A stretch of DNA of 27,702 nt from DAOSEC01 sp035362935 (lineage in GTDB: Bacteria; Bacillota_I; Bacilli_A; ML615J-28; CAG-313): the NCBI GenBank assembly GCA_035362935.1, contig DAOSEC010000022.1, positions 1 to 27,702 of the forward strand. Direction: 5' to 3'. Shown piece by piece: positions 8,116 to 15,617 of this stretch (position 1 is its first letter; every line of letters starts with the position of its first letter). Below the pieces are notes generated by a model, which searched no databases, was not told the DNA's origin, and saw only the letters and a list, made by a program, of their open reading frames with translations. A program made the translations under genes and the position numbers.

Positions 8116-8673
8116 CTAGATTGTCATAATCATTTTTTCTTTTTCATTTGCTAATTCATCAATGTTTTCGATGAACTTGTCAGTCATTTTTTGAACATTT
8201 TCATTATGACGTTTCAACTCATCTTCACTAATTAAACTATCTTTTTCAAGTTTTTTTAAGTGATCTATTACATCACGACGGATGTTACGAATAGCAATTT
8301 TGCTTTCTTCTGCCATTTTCTTAACATTTTTCACAAGATCTTTTCTTGTGTTTTCTGTAAGTGGAGGGATTGCAATACGAATCACAGTACCATCACTAGA
8401 AGGATTGAATCCTAAGTTTGCGGCATGAATCGCTTTTTCAATTTGATTTAACATCGTTTTATCATAAGGCTTAATGACGATAAGTTGTGCTTCTGGTGCA
8501 CTAACACCTGCAATTTGTGTGAGTGGAGTTGGAACACCATAATACTCAATCATAACTTGATCTAAAATCGCTGGATTAGCACGACCTGTTCGAACGTGAG
8601 AGAACTCTTTCTTTGTTACTTCCACTGTTTGTTGCATTCTGATTTTTCCATTTTCAATAATTGATGTTGGCAT
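8116..8673 (-). CDS. frr: Ribosome recycling factor
   Basis: RRF splits post-termination ribosomes together with EF-G. At 185 aa it has the normal length and aligns end to end with the family: an N-terminal helix, HVRTGRANPAILD at about 27-39, VEYYG-type IEYYGVPTPL at about 43-52, PPLTENTRKDLVK at about 103-115 and the final long helices. The start follows a perfect AGGAGG site. It is placed 22 bases after pyrH, the usual tsf-pyrH-frr order, and ends in a strong terminator, so the translation-factor operon stops here. Confidence 0.97.
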   Translation of the reverse strand: MPTSIIENGKIRMQQTVEVTKKEFSHVRTGRANPAILDQVMIEYYGVPTPLTQIAGVSAPEAQLIVIKPYDKTMLNQIEKAIHAANLGFNPSSDGTVIRIAIPPLTENTRKDLVKNVKKMAEESKIAIRNIRRDVIDHLKKLEKDSLISEDELKRHNENVQKMTDKFIENIDELANEKEKMIMTI

Positions 8674-8695
8674 GTTTTTCCTCCTATTAATTAAA

Positions 8696-9409
8696 TTAAT
8701 TTGTTATTTTTGTTCCAATTGCATCATCTGCAACTGCTCTTGCGATGTTTCCAGATACTTTCATATCAAACACTAGTATCTCGATTTGATTTTCACTGCA
8801 TAACGTTGCAGCGGTTAAATCCATGACTTCTAACTTTTGGTTGATTAAATCGCGGAATGTCAAATGATCGTATCGTTTGGCATCTGCATATTTTCTTGGG
8901 TCTTTGTTGTAAACACCATCAACGCCATTTTTTGCCATCAAGATTTGTTTTGCACCAATTTCAGCTGCTCTTAGTGCTGCTGTTGTGTCGGTTGAGAAGA
9001 ATGGGTTTCCTGTACCTCCACCGAAGATGACGATAATGTCTTTTTCTAAATGTCCAATTGCTTTTCTTCGAATGTAAGGTTCTGCCACACTCGGAATGGT
9101 CAATGATGTCATTGTTCTTGTTTCACATCCAATTACTTCGAGTGCATTTTGCAATGCCAATGCATTTAAAATTGTTCCAAGCATCCCCATGTAGTCTGCA
9201 CTTGCGCGCTCCATACCATTTTCTTGTGCATCGCGACCTCTCCAAATGTTTCCACCACCCACGATAATGGCAAGTTCTACCATTCCAGTATCATAGAGTT
9301 TTTTGATTTCCCAAGCAATGTCTTTTACGCTCTGGGCATCAATTCCAACGCCTTTATCCCCCGATAAGGCTTCGCCACTTAATTTTAAAATGACCCTTCT
9401 CTTTTCCAT
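8696..9409 (-). CDS. pyrH: Uridylate kinase (UMP kinase)
   Basis: Bacterial hexameric UMP kinase of the amino-acid-kinase fold, phosphorylating UMP to UDP. From MEKRRVIL it is 237 aa. It shows KLSGEALSG near the N terminus (phosphate binding), VGGGNIWRG at about 51-59, FSTDTTAALRAAEIGA in the middle and NGVDGVYNKDP for nucleotide binding. The longer form beginning four codons upstream is rejected because its ATG overlaps the GGAGG that serves this start (spacing five bases). It follows tsf after a hairpin of moderate strength, so its dose may be lower than that of the ribosomal genes. Confidence 0.96.
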   Translation of the reverse strand: MEKRRVILKLSGEALSGDKGVGIDAQSVKDIAWEIKKLYDTGMVELAIIVGGGNIWRGRDAQENGMERASADYMGMLGTILNALALQNALEVIGCETRTMTSLTIPSVAEPYIRRKAIGHLEKDIIVIFGGGTGNPFFSTDTTAALRAAEIGAKQILMAKNGVDGVYNKDPRKYADAKRYDHLTFRDLINQKLEVMDLTAATLCSENQIEILVFDMKVSGNIARAVADDAIGTKITN

Positions 9410-9427
9410 GAATACCTCCATATTTTT

Positions 9428-9459
9428 CTATAAAACAAGGCACAAAAAAACTTGTGCCT
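9428..9459 (-). terminator. Hairpin terminator/attenuator between tsf and pyrH
   Basis: On the minus strand AGGCACAA, a 6-base loop and TTGTGCCT (9459-9438) make an 8-bp stem followed by TGTTTTATAG. The U-run is short and interrupted, so partial read-through into pyrH is expected. Confidence 0.65.
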
Positions 9460-9468
9460 ATCAAATGC

Positions 9469-10344
9469 CTATTTACTATTAACAGCAGCCATAACTTCTG
9501 CTACGAAGTCATCCACTTTCTTTTCCATTCCTTCACCAACTTCAAAACGAACAAAAGAACTAATTGCTCCTTTGTTAGATTTTACGTAGTCAGCAACAAT
9601 AACATCTGGGTTTTTAACAAATGGTTGATCTACCAAGCAAATTTCTTTTAAGTATTTTTGAACGCGTCCAACAACCATTTTTTCAACAATTGCAATCGGT
9701 TTTCCTTCTGCCAATGCTTCTTGAGTGAAAATGTGTTTTTCGTGTTCAATAACTTCAGGACTTACTGAGTTACGATCTAAATATTTAGGGTTCATTGCTG
9801 CTACATGCATTGCTACATCTTTCGCAACTTCTTCGTTTGCACCTTCTACCACAGTAACAGTTGCAATTTTTCCTCCCATATGTTTGTAGATACCAAAGTT
9901 TTGTGTATCAGATTTGACGATTTTCAACACTCTTCTTAAACTTAGTTTTTCACCAATTTTAAAAGTTGCATCTGCAATTAACTTTTCTAAAGTTGTTCCA
10001 TTTAGTTCAAATGCTAATAACTCTTCAACTGTTGTTACATTTGCTGCTACTGCAAATTCTCCAACTTTATTTAACAATTCTAAAAACATATCGTTTTTCG
10101 CAACGAAATCTGTTTCAGAGTTTAATTCATATATAAAGCAGGTGTTTCCACTAACTGCGATACTGCACAATCCTTCTGCTGCAATGCGATCTGCTTTCTT
10201 TGCTGCTTTCACGATTCCTTTTTCTCTTAACCAATCAACTGCTTGTTCGATGTCTCCGTTTGTAGCTACCAAAGCAGCTTTGCAATCCATCATTCCGGCA
10301 CCGGTTTTATCTCTTAATTCTTTTACTAATGATGCACTAATCAT
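9469..10344 (-). CDS. tsf: Translation elongation factor Ts
   Basis: Guanine-nucleotide exchange factor for EF-Tu. The N-terminal UBA-like domain shows the signature VKELRDKTGAGMMDCKAAL at about 8-26, followed by GDIEQAVDWLREKG; the core carries ELNSETDFVAKND at about 73-85 (EF-Tu contact, TDFV) and a C-terminal dimerisation-like half ending in the FVRFEVGEGMEKK segment. At 291 aa the length is normal. The start has AGGAGG seven bases upstream. It lies directly behind rpsB, the universal pairing, but the two are separated by a strong hairpin terminator. Confidence 0.97.
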   Translation of the reverse strand: MISASLVKELRDKTGAGMMDCKAALVATNGDIEQAVDWLREKGIVKAAKKADRIAAEGLCSIAVSGNTCFIYELNSETDFVAKNDMFLELLNKVGEFAVAANVTTVEELLAFELNGTTLEKLIADATFKIGEKLSLRRVLKIVKSDTQNFGIYKHMGGKIATVTVVEGANEEVAKDVAMHVAAMNPKYLDRNSVSPEVIEHEKHIFTQEALAEGKPIAIVEKMVVGRVQKYLKEICLVDQPFVKNPDVIVADYVKSNKGAISSFVRFEVGEGMEKKVDDFVAEVMAAVNSK

Positions 10345-10364
10345 TTTAATCCTCCTATTTTTAT

Positions 10365-10390
10365 AAAAAGTGGTAGAGAAGCTCTACCAC
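10365..10390 (-). terminator. Intrinsic terminator/attenuator between rpsB and tsf
   Basis: On the minus strand GTGGTAGAG, loop CTT, CTCTACCAC (10390-10370) is followed at once by TTTTT. A 9-bp stem plus a U-tract: the strongest hairpin in the rpsB-frr operon. It must be partly read through unless tsf has another promoter, and none is visible. Confidence 0.85.
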
Positions 10391-10400
10391 ATAATTTTCA

Positions 10401-11561
10401 TTACTCAGCTTTGGCTTCTTCTTCGGCTTTTTTAGCACGTGGCTTTTTCACTGGTTTTTCTTCTACAGGTGTAACTGTTTCTTCAGCAACAACTTCTGCT
10501 TTTTTCACGCGTGGTTTTTTTGCTGGTGCTTCTTCTACAACTGGTGCAGGAGTCGCTACTACTACTTCTTCAGCTACTTCAACTTTTTTAACACGTGGCT
10601 TTTTTGCTTCTTCAACAACTGGTGCAGGAGCAGCTACAACAGGTGCAACTGGCGCTGCAGGTTGTACTACTGGAGCAGCTTGAGCTACTGGAGCGGTTTG
10701 TGCTGCTGGAGCAGCATTTCTATTTTCATAAGGTTTTTTGTATTCTCTTCTCGGTTGACGATCACGATCTCCACCTTGGTATTGATTTCTACCTTGGTAT
10801 CCACCTTGATATGGTCTTCTTTGGTTACGATCTTGTTGTTCTGTTTTCTCTTCAATTGGTAATTCATAAGGTTCAACAGCGTGACCATTACCTTCTAATA
10901 CAGCGTTAGCCATAACTCCAACAACCAACTTAACAGCACGAATTCCATCATCATTAGCTGGAATAACATAATCTACATCATCTGGATCACAGTTTGTATC
11001 AACAATTCCAAAAATTGGAATGTGTAATTTTCTTGCTTCTGCTACCGCGTTATGTTCACTTTTTGGATCTACCACGAAAATAGCTCCTGGTAAACCTTTC
11101 ATATCTTTGATTCCACCAAAGAATTTGTCTAATCTTTCTTTTTCTTTGCGGATTTCAATAACTTCTTTTTTCGGCAACTTGTCAAATGTTCCATCTTTTT
11201 CCATTTCTTCGATTTGGAATAATCTTGCAATTGACTTACGGATTGTTTTAAAGTTTGTTAATGTACCACCAAGCCATCTTTTATCAACATAATATTGTTC
11301 TGCGCGAACAGCCTCTTCTTTGATAACATCTTGGATTTGTTTTCTTGTACCGACAAAAAGTACAGTATTGTTGTTTTGTACAACAGTTCTTAAAGCAGCA
11401 TATGCTTCTTCAATTTTTTCTGCTGTTTTTTGAAGATCGATGATATAAATACCATTTCTTTCTCCAAAGATATACTCTTTCATTTTTGGGTTCCAACGGC
11501 GAGTATGATGACCGAAATGAACTCCAGCTTCTAGTAATTGTTTCATACTAATTACTGACAT
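10401..11561 (-). CDS. rpsB: 30S ribosomal protein S2 with a long repetitive C-terminal tail
   Basis: Small-subunit ribosomal protein S2. Residues 1 to about 235 are a normal S2: LLEAGVHFGHHTRRWNPKM at 9-27, the IYIIDLQKT strand, YVDKRWLGGTLTN at 91-103, and VVDPKSEHNAVAEA, CDPDDVDYVIPANDD towards the end. It then continues for about 150 further residues: an Arg/Gln/Gly/Tyr-rich segment with YQGG and YQGRNQYQGG (about 245-282), an Ala/Pro/Val-rich stretch (283-318), and three basic boxes KKPRVKK (320-326), KKPRVKK (348-354) and KKPRAKK (372-378) separated by acidic Glu/Val-rich spacers. The tail looks disordered. Typical S2 is about 230-260 aa. AGGAGG precedes the start. The frame is continuous and ends in a normal stop, so the extension is probably real protein. 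Confidence 0.97.
   Translation of the reverse strand: MSVISMKQLLEAGVHFGHHTRRWNPKMKEYIFGERNGIYIIDLQKTAEKIEEAYAALRTVVQNNNTVLFVGTRKQIQDVIKEEAVRAEQYYVDKRWLGGTLTNFKTIRKSIARLFQIEEMEKDGTFDKLPKKEVIEIRKEKERLDKFFGGIKDMKGLPGAIFVVDPKSEHNAVAEARKLHIPIFGIVDTNCDPDDVDYVIPANDDGIRAVKLVVGVMANAVLEGNGHAVEPYELPIEEKTEQQDRNQRRPYQGGYQGRNQYQGGDRDRQPRREYKKPYENRNAAPAAQTAPVAQAAPVVQPAAPVAPVVAAPAPVVEEAKKPRVKKVEVAEEVVVATPAPVVEEAPAKKPRVKKAEVVAEETVTPVEEKPVKKPRAKKAEEEAKAE
10404..10850 (-). repeat. Low-complexity coding repeats of the S2 tail
   Basis: The DNA encoding the S2 extension is built from repeated themes: three copies of a KKPR-x-KK box with 24-28 residue periodicity (about 10604-10428), reiterated GCTCCAGTT-like Ala-Pro-Val codons, and YQGG repeats. 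Neighbouring genes lack such composition. It is likely to vary in length between strains by slippage or recombination. Confidence 0.8.
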
Positions 11562-11682
11562 GTGTGTGATTCCTCCTATTTTTATTTCGTTTGGCCTCCA
11601 AAAGGATCTACAATTACCGCCTCACAGAGTAAACATGTGCACCTGACGACAATCTCCACTTTTGTGTGTATTTTTTTTGCCA
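11562..11682 (-). promoter_or_regulatory. Long 5' leader of rpsB, candidate autoregulatory region
   Basis: About 120 bases separate the predicted rpsB transcription start from its ATG. The leader carries GC-richer islands (GTCAGGTGCACATG, TGTGAGGCGG, TTTTGGAGGCC) in an otherwise AT-rich setting, and no open frame. Leaders of ribosomal operons often bind their own product; I see only short possible stems here (CACA/TGTG, TCC/GGA) and cannot assign a known class. Confidence 0.4.
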
Positions 11683-11688
11683 TTGCAT

Positions 11689-11717
11689 AGTATAGCATAG
11701 TTTCCTATGAAAAGCAA
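11689..11717 (-). promoter_or_regulatory. Promoter of the rpsB-tsf-pyrH-frr operon
   Basis: Minus strand TTGCTT (11717-11712), a 17-base spacer ending TGC, then TATACT (11694-11689). The TGn makes it an extended -10 promoter. It lies after the stop of the preceding unknown gene and before the rpsB leader. Confidence 0.75.
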
Positions 11718-11756
11718 GAAATATCGTTTGCTACTTCCTGCTTTTTCAATCAATTT

Positions 11757-12242
11757 TCATTCACCCAATTGATATGCAATTGAGGTTTTGTTTACTTTGT
11801 CTGCATTATAATTCGCAACAAACTTCTTAAATCGTTTTTCATTCATTATATGAATTCCATCAACCGTATCCTCTGGTTTGATATATTCTGCTTCATGCTC
11901 ATCCATAATATATGTTTTGGAAATGTGTTCTGTTATGATAATTTTTACAACAGGCATTTGATAAAGCCCATTGATTGCTTTCATCTTTTGAAACACTGAA
12001 TTTTTCAAAATTCGAGATCGTTTTACTAATTTTAGCTTGACCAATACCATATCCTCATTTAAAAATGATTTCCAATTTCGACTGGAATAAAGCATAATTT
12101 TTGTTTTTCTTCCTGTTTGCAAGAAACTAACCAAAAAAGTGGTGTTGTTGCTTTCGAACTGATACAAATTTAACTTATCATCTATTAGTTGTGGTGATAA
12201 GCTCATTTGTTTCAAAACCAAAAAATCTCGACTTAATAACAT
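11757..12242 (-). CDS. Unknown 161-aa protein
   Basis: I do not recognise this protein. It is 161 aa, Lys/Ile-rich, without signal peptide, membrane segment or Cys clusters. It mixes short beta-like strands (TTFLVSFLQTG, KIMLYSS, PVVKIIITEHIS) with charged helices, and ends NYNADKVNKTSIAYQLGE. AGGGGGA precedes the ATG, and the gene lies 33 bases downstream of the MATE exporter with no hairpin between, so it is probably the last gene of the trmFO-xerC-dut-GNAT-MATE run. Codon composition matches its neighbours. Coding status is supported by the ribosome site and clean spacing; function is open. Confidence 0.75.
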   Translation of the reverse strand: MLLSRDFLVLKQMSLSPQLIDDKLNLYQFESNNTTFLVSFLQTGRKTKIMLYSSRNWKSFLNEDMVLVKLKLVKRSRILKNSVFQKMKAINGLYQMPVVKIIITEHISKTYIMDEHEAEYIKPEDTVDGIHIMNEKRFKKFVANYNADKVNKTSIAYQLGE

Positions 12243-12275
12243 TGTAATCCCCCTAAATATAAACGGTACAATACT

Positions 12276-13673
12276 TTACTGTGCTAAAGTGATCGTCTCC
12301 TCTTTATCTGTTGTTAAATTTTTAATCCAAATTCCTTTTCGAATCAGATAAGAACCAAAGAATGATTTAATAATTTCTGCAAGTTGCACAATTAAGTAAA
12401 CAAGTATGATTGGCAATCCAGTTAAATAACTAAGACCAAATGCAAGTGGTATCGCAATTGCCCAAACGTAAACTGCATCAAATATTAGTGTTGTTTTTGT
12501 TGCTCCACCAGCTCTTAAGATAAAGAAGCATCCAGCGTTAAAGGCAAAGATTGGCAAACACAATGCGATAACCCTCATAAATGACGATGCCAAATCTCTT
12601 GTTTCTTGTGGTACGTTGTAAATCATTGGCATTACATACGATAGTCCTAACAAGAATATTCCGGAAACCAAGCAAATGAAGACAGCAAATGCAAGTAACT
12701 TATATGCATTATCTCTAGCTTCTTGGAGACGGTTCGCACCAAGTTCATTTCCAACCATAATTGAAATCCCTGTTGCTAACGCACCAAATATGATATAAAA
12801 CAAATTCGCAGTTGCATTAGAGATACTAAATGCTGCTGGTACAATATCACCTCGATATGAATATGCTAGCAATAACAAGGCCATTCCGGTTGCCCACAAT
12901 AACTCATTGATCAATAGTGGTGTTCCCTTTTTTATAATCGAGCGAAATAGATTGCTTTTGATTGTGAGTTTTGGTGCTTGACCAACTGCAAACTGATACT
13001 TATAGTAATAGGCTGTCACAATTAAAAATCCCATTTCAATGACTCTTGCGATGATGGTGGCAATCCCAGCCCCTAATACTTCTAATCGTGGAAATCCAAA
13101 GTTACCTAAGATTAGTGCGTAGTTTAAGAATAGATTAATCAACACCGCAATGATTCCAGCAATCATTGGTACTTTTGTTTTCCCAATCTCACGGAAGGTT
13201 GAGGCAAATACTTGAGAAATCGCAAACGGAACCAATGCTACTAACATAGTATATAAGTAAATAACCCCTTGTTTGACAGCTTCTGTACTTGTAATGCCAT
13301 CGGTAGTAAGAAAGGATGCAATCATACGATTACCAAATAATAAATAAATAGCGATCGCAACAAACGTTAGTATAATCGCAAATTGCACTTTCACTCGAAA
13401 CGTTTGTCTTAATCCTTCTTTGTTGTTTGCACCATTGAATTGTGCAATGTAGATTCCTGGTCCTGCCATTCCTCCAATCAACCCAATGTAGGCAACAAAC
13501 ATAATCTGATTGGCAACCGCGACTCCCGCAATTGCATCCTGGTTCAGACTTCCTACCATAATATTATCAAGTAATCCTACGATACTCGTTATTGCTTGTT
13601 GTAACATGATCGGCAATGTAATTGCAATCACTGTTACATAAAATTGTTTGCTTCCTATAATTTTTTTAAACAT
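12276..13673 (-). CDS. MATE family multidrug/cation exporter
   Basis: A polytopic membrane protein of 465 aa with about 12 hydrophobic segments, the size and layout of MATE transporters, which expel cationic drugs or metabolites using a sodium or proton gradient. Family features: the N-terminal half begins with ALPIMLQQAITSIVGLLDNIMVG-like sequence (residues 18-41, with LDNIMVG), followed by FREIGKTKVPMIAG around 165-178 and the repeat-like second half with GNELGANRLQEARDNAYK (about 307-324). Substrate is not predictable. The start is ten bases after the GNAT stop; the only Shine-Dalgarno candidate (GGGAGA) is somewhat far (about 14 bases), so initiation may depend on coupling to the gene before it. 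Confidence 0.93.
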   Translation of the reverse strand: MFKKIIGSKQFYVTVIAITLPIMLQQAITSIVGLLDNIMVGSLNQDAIAGVAVANQIMFVAYIGLIGGMAGPGIYIAQFNGANNKEGLRQTFRVKVQFAIILTFVAIAIYLLFGNRMIASFLTTDGITSTEAVKQGVIYLYTMLVALVPFAISQVFASTFREIGKTKVPMIAGIIAVLINLFLNYALILGNFGFPRLEVLGAGIATIIARVIEMGFLIVTAYYYKYQFAVGQAPKLTIKSNLFRSIIKKGTPLLINELLWATGMALLLLAYSYRGDIVPAAFSISNATANLFYIIFGALATGISIMVGNELGANRLQEARDNAYKLLAFAVFICLVSGIFLLGLSYVMPMIYNVPQETRDLASSFMRVIALCLPIFAFNAGCFFILRAGGATKTTLIFDAVYVWAIAIPLAFGLSYLTGLPIILVYLIVQLAEIIKSFFGSYLIRKGIWIKNLTTDKEETITLAQ

Positions 13674-13682
13674 AATATGTTA

Positions 13683-14168
13683 CTATTTTCTCCCTAATGT
13701 CCGTTTTTCGTATGTCACTAAAATCAATGATTCATTTACAACTTCATATTCTTCTGTTCGAATATAACCCATTTTTTCATATAAATGGCAGTTTTTGGGT
13801 TCTGTGATTGGTGTGTCTAATGTCCACAATTTTGCTTTTGGATAGAAACTTTCGACTTCATTAATTGCGTATTGAGCAATTTTGCGATTACTATATTCTG
13901 GAAGCACATACACTTGAGCAAGTCGAAAAGTTGTTTCGTCATCATCATGCCAATACACAAAGATTCCACCAACCAAGGTCTTACCATCAAGTATTTTATA
14001 ATACCCACCATATTGATATTTAATCTTAAATACCATTCGGTCTAGTTTCATGGTTGCTGGATTGTTTTCATAATCACCATACTTTTCAAGTAATGGCAAA
14101 AAACATTTGTGTTGGATTTGTAATAGTTGATATGCATCTTTTATTTTTGCTTTCACCAATCGTATCAT
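13683..14168 (-). CDS. GNAT family N-acetyltransferase
   Basis: A 161-aa protein with the Gcn5-related acetyltransferase fold: an N-terminal IRLVKAKIKDAYQLLQIQHKCF, a central strand pair (GGYYKILDGKTLVGGIFVYWHDD), then FRLAQVYVLPEYSNRKIAQYAINEVE at about 80-105, the acetyl-CoA binding motif A region, and CHLYEKMGYIRTEEYEV (motif B, YEKMGY). The usual Q/RxxGxG/A is replaced by SNRKIAQ, a variant seen in diverged members. The acceptor substrate cannot be read. GGAGT five bases before the ATG supports the start, 17 bases after dut. Placement between dut and a MATE gene says little about function. Confidence 0.85.
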   Translation of the reverse strand: MIRLVKAKIKDAYQLLQIQHKCFLPLLEKYGDYENNPATMKLDRMVFKIKYQYGGYYKILDGKTLVGGIFVYWHDDDETTFRLAQVYVLPEYSNRKIAQYAINEVESFYPKAKLWTLDTPITEPKNCHLYEKMGYIRTEEYEVVNESLILVTYEKRTLGRK

Positions 14169-14185
14169 AATGACTCCAAAGGCTT

Positions 14186-14686
14186 CTATTTTTGACTGGT
14201 ACTGCCTATTCCACCAGTTCGTTTCTTCTTTTGGTTAAAATTATCGTTATCAACTAATAAGTAGTTGTGAAATATTGCTTGAGCAATCGCATCGCCTTTT
14301 TTCACAACCCACTCTCGATCGGTTGACAAATTGGTAAATGCGATCATAATATGACCATCATTTTCTGGATTGTTATAATAATCAGAATCAATGATTCCTA
14401 CTTGATTCTTCAAAGCAATTCCAAACTTAAATCCTGCACTGCTTCTAACATGAATCGATACATATTCGTCTTTTTGCATATAGGCTTTGATTCCAGTCGG
14501 TACCACCATACTTTTTCCTGGTGCTAGCACAAAATGATACAAACTATATATATCATATCCAGCTGAATGTGATGTAGCTCTTGAAGGCATGATCATTTGA
14601 TCGTACGCATCTTTGGTATTTGTGACTTTATCTTTTAGTTTTCCATCAAAAGTCTTAAAATCAATTTTCTCAAATCCTCGTTTCAT
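14186..14686 (-). CDS. dut: dUTP diphosphatase (trimeric dUTPase family)
   Basis: Hydrolyses dUTP to dUMP and pyrophosphate, keeping uracil out of DNA. From MKRGFEKI (166 aa) the five trimeric dUTPase motifs appear in order: SAGYDIYS (41-48), VRSSAG (80-84), VGIIDSDYYNN (96-106), GDAIAQAIF (131-139) and RTGGIGST (156-163). The DSDYYNNPEN form of motif III matches the small Firmicute/phage-type dUTPases such as Bacillus YncF. Motif V has Ile where Phe usually stacks on uracil (GIGST instead of GFGST). The 24-codon upstream extension is rejected: AAGGAG is seven bases before this ATG and the extension overlaps xerC. The gene starts four bases after the xerC stop. Confidence 0.92.
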   Translation of the reverse strand: MKRGFEKIDFKTFDGKLKDKVTNTKDAYDQMIMPSRATSHSAGYDIYSLYHFVLAPGKSMVVPTGIKAYMQKDEYVSIHVRSSAGFKFGIALKNQVGIIDSDYYNNPENDGHIMIAFTNLSTDREWVVKKGDAIAQAIFHNYLLVDNDNFNQKKKRTGGIGSTSQK

Positions 14687-14690
14687 ACAT

Positions 14691-15617
14691 TTACTCCTTC
14701 TTTTTCGCTCTTGGGTGATTTTCCATATATGCCTTTCGCAATTGTTCTTTGGATACATGGGTATAGATTTGTGTGCTAGATAAGTGTGAGTGGCCTAATA
14801 ATTCTTGTACACTTCTTAAGTCTGCACCATTGTCAAGCAAGTGAGTTGCAAATGTATGGCGAAACATATGGGGGTGTATCTTAATTTTTTCAGAAGTTCG
14901 CTCAATGATATTGTTCAAAACAACTCTCACACCTCGTGCTGTTAGTTCTGTTCCATGGTGATTTAGGAGTAGGTGCTTTGTTGTTATGTCTTTGCTTTTC
15001 ACCAACAAATCAGGACGTCCATTTAATAGATAAGCATCTAATGCCGTAATGGTCCTACCATTAATTGGCACAAGCCGTTCTTTATGTCCTTTTCCAAACA
15101 CTTTCACCATCTCATTGTCATAATCAATATCACCGACGCATATCCCACAAAGCTCACTCACTCGTAGACCAGATCCATATAGTAACTCTAATATGACTAT
15201 GTCGCGTTTTCCAATCGGAGTACTTTGATCTATACTATCAAAAATTAATTCAATCTCTTGGTGATATAAGAATTTTGGCAAAGACCGATCTGGCTTTGGT
15301 GTTTCTAACTCGTCAAAAATACTCGTTGTAACAATATTTTCCTTGAGTAAAAACTTATAGAAACTTCTCAAACTAGAAATTTTTCGAGCTATGCTTCGCT
15401 TTGCATATTTCTTACTACTCAGTGATGACAAATAGAATCTGCTAATGTTGGGTTTTAGGGTACCCGTTAAATCTCCGAATTTCTCACTCGTCAAAAAATG
15501 AGCAAAATCTTGAATATCGTGAAGATAGTGCTCAATCGTAAGTGGAGAGTAGTTTTTTTCAACCCTTAAATAATCTTCAAACCGTTGGAGAGCCTCTTGA
15601 TTTTTGATTTCAATCAC
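14691..15617 (-). CDS. xerC: Tyrosine recombinase XerC/CodV type
   Basis: Site-specific recombinase that resolves chromosome dimers at dif with a XerD partner. The 308-aa protein has the N-terminal SAM-like DNA-binding domain (RFEDYLRVEKNYSPLTI at 12-28) and a complete catalytic set: Arg152 (GLRVSELCG), Lys176 (GKGHKER), His250 and Arg253 (HPHMFRHTFATHLL), His276 (LLGHSH) and nucleophile Tyr285 (IYTHVS). Its position right behind trmFO is that of codV in Bacillus, which favours XerC over XerD or a phage integrase. The start is GTG, overlapping the trmFO stop by eight bases, and has only a weak ribosome site, so translation is probably coupled to trmFO. Confidence 0.93.
   Translation of the reverse strand: MIEIKNQEALQRFEDYLRVEKNYSPLTIEHYLHDIQDFAHFLTSEKFGDLTGTLKPNISRFYLSSLSSKKYAKRSIARKISSLRSFYKFLLKENIVTTSIFDELETPKPDRSLPKFLYHQEIELIFDSIDQSTPIGKRDIVILELLYGSGLRVSELCGICVGDIDYDNEMVKVFGKGHKERLVPINGRTITALDAYLLNGRPDLLVKSKDITTKHLLLNHHGTELTARGVRVVLNNIIERTSEKIKIHPHMFRHTFATHLLDNGADLRSVQELLGHSHLSSTQIYTHVSKEQLRKAYMENHPRAKKKE

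Noticed and set aside
9914..10366. A 150-codon plus-strand open frame over tsf
   Set aside because: It lies opposite the highly conserved EF-Ts sequence and shows no family features; a shadow of codon bias.
10411..10909. Several overlapping open frames on both strands within the S2 tail
   Set aside because: Low-complexity repeats keep other frames open by chance; the S2 frame has the ribosome site, the conserved domain and a proper stop.
14687..14758. Longer dUTPase N terminus (24 extra residues)
   Set aside because: It overlaps the 3' end of xerC, and a clear AAGGAG site serves the downstream ATG.
14691..15617. Phage or integron integrase and an associated mobile element
   Set aside because: The recombinase is XerC-like, sits in its ancestral place after trmFO, and no att repeats, phage genes or composition shift surround it.
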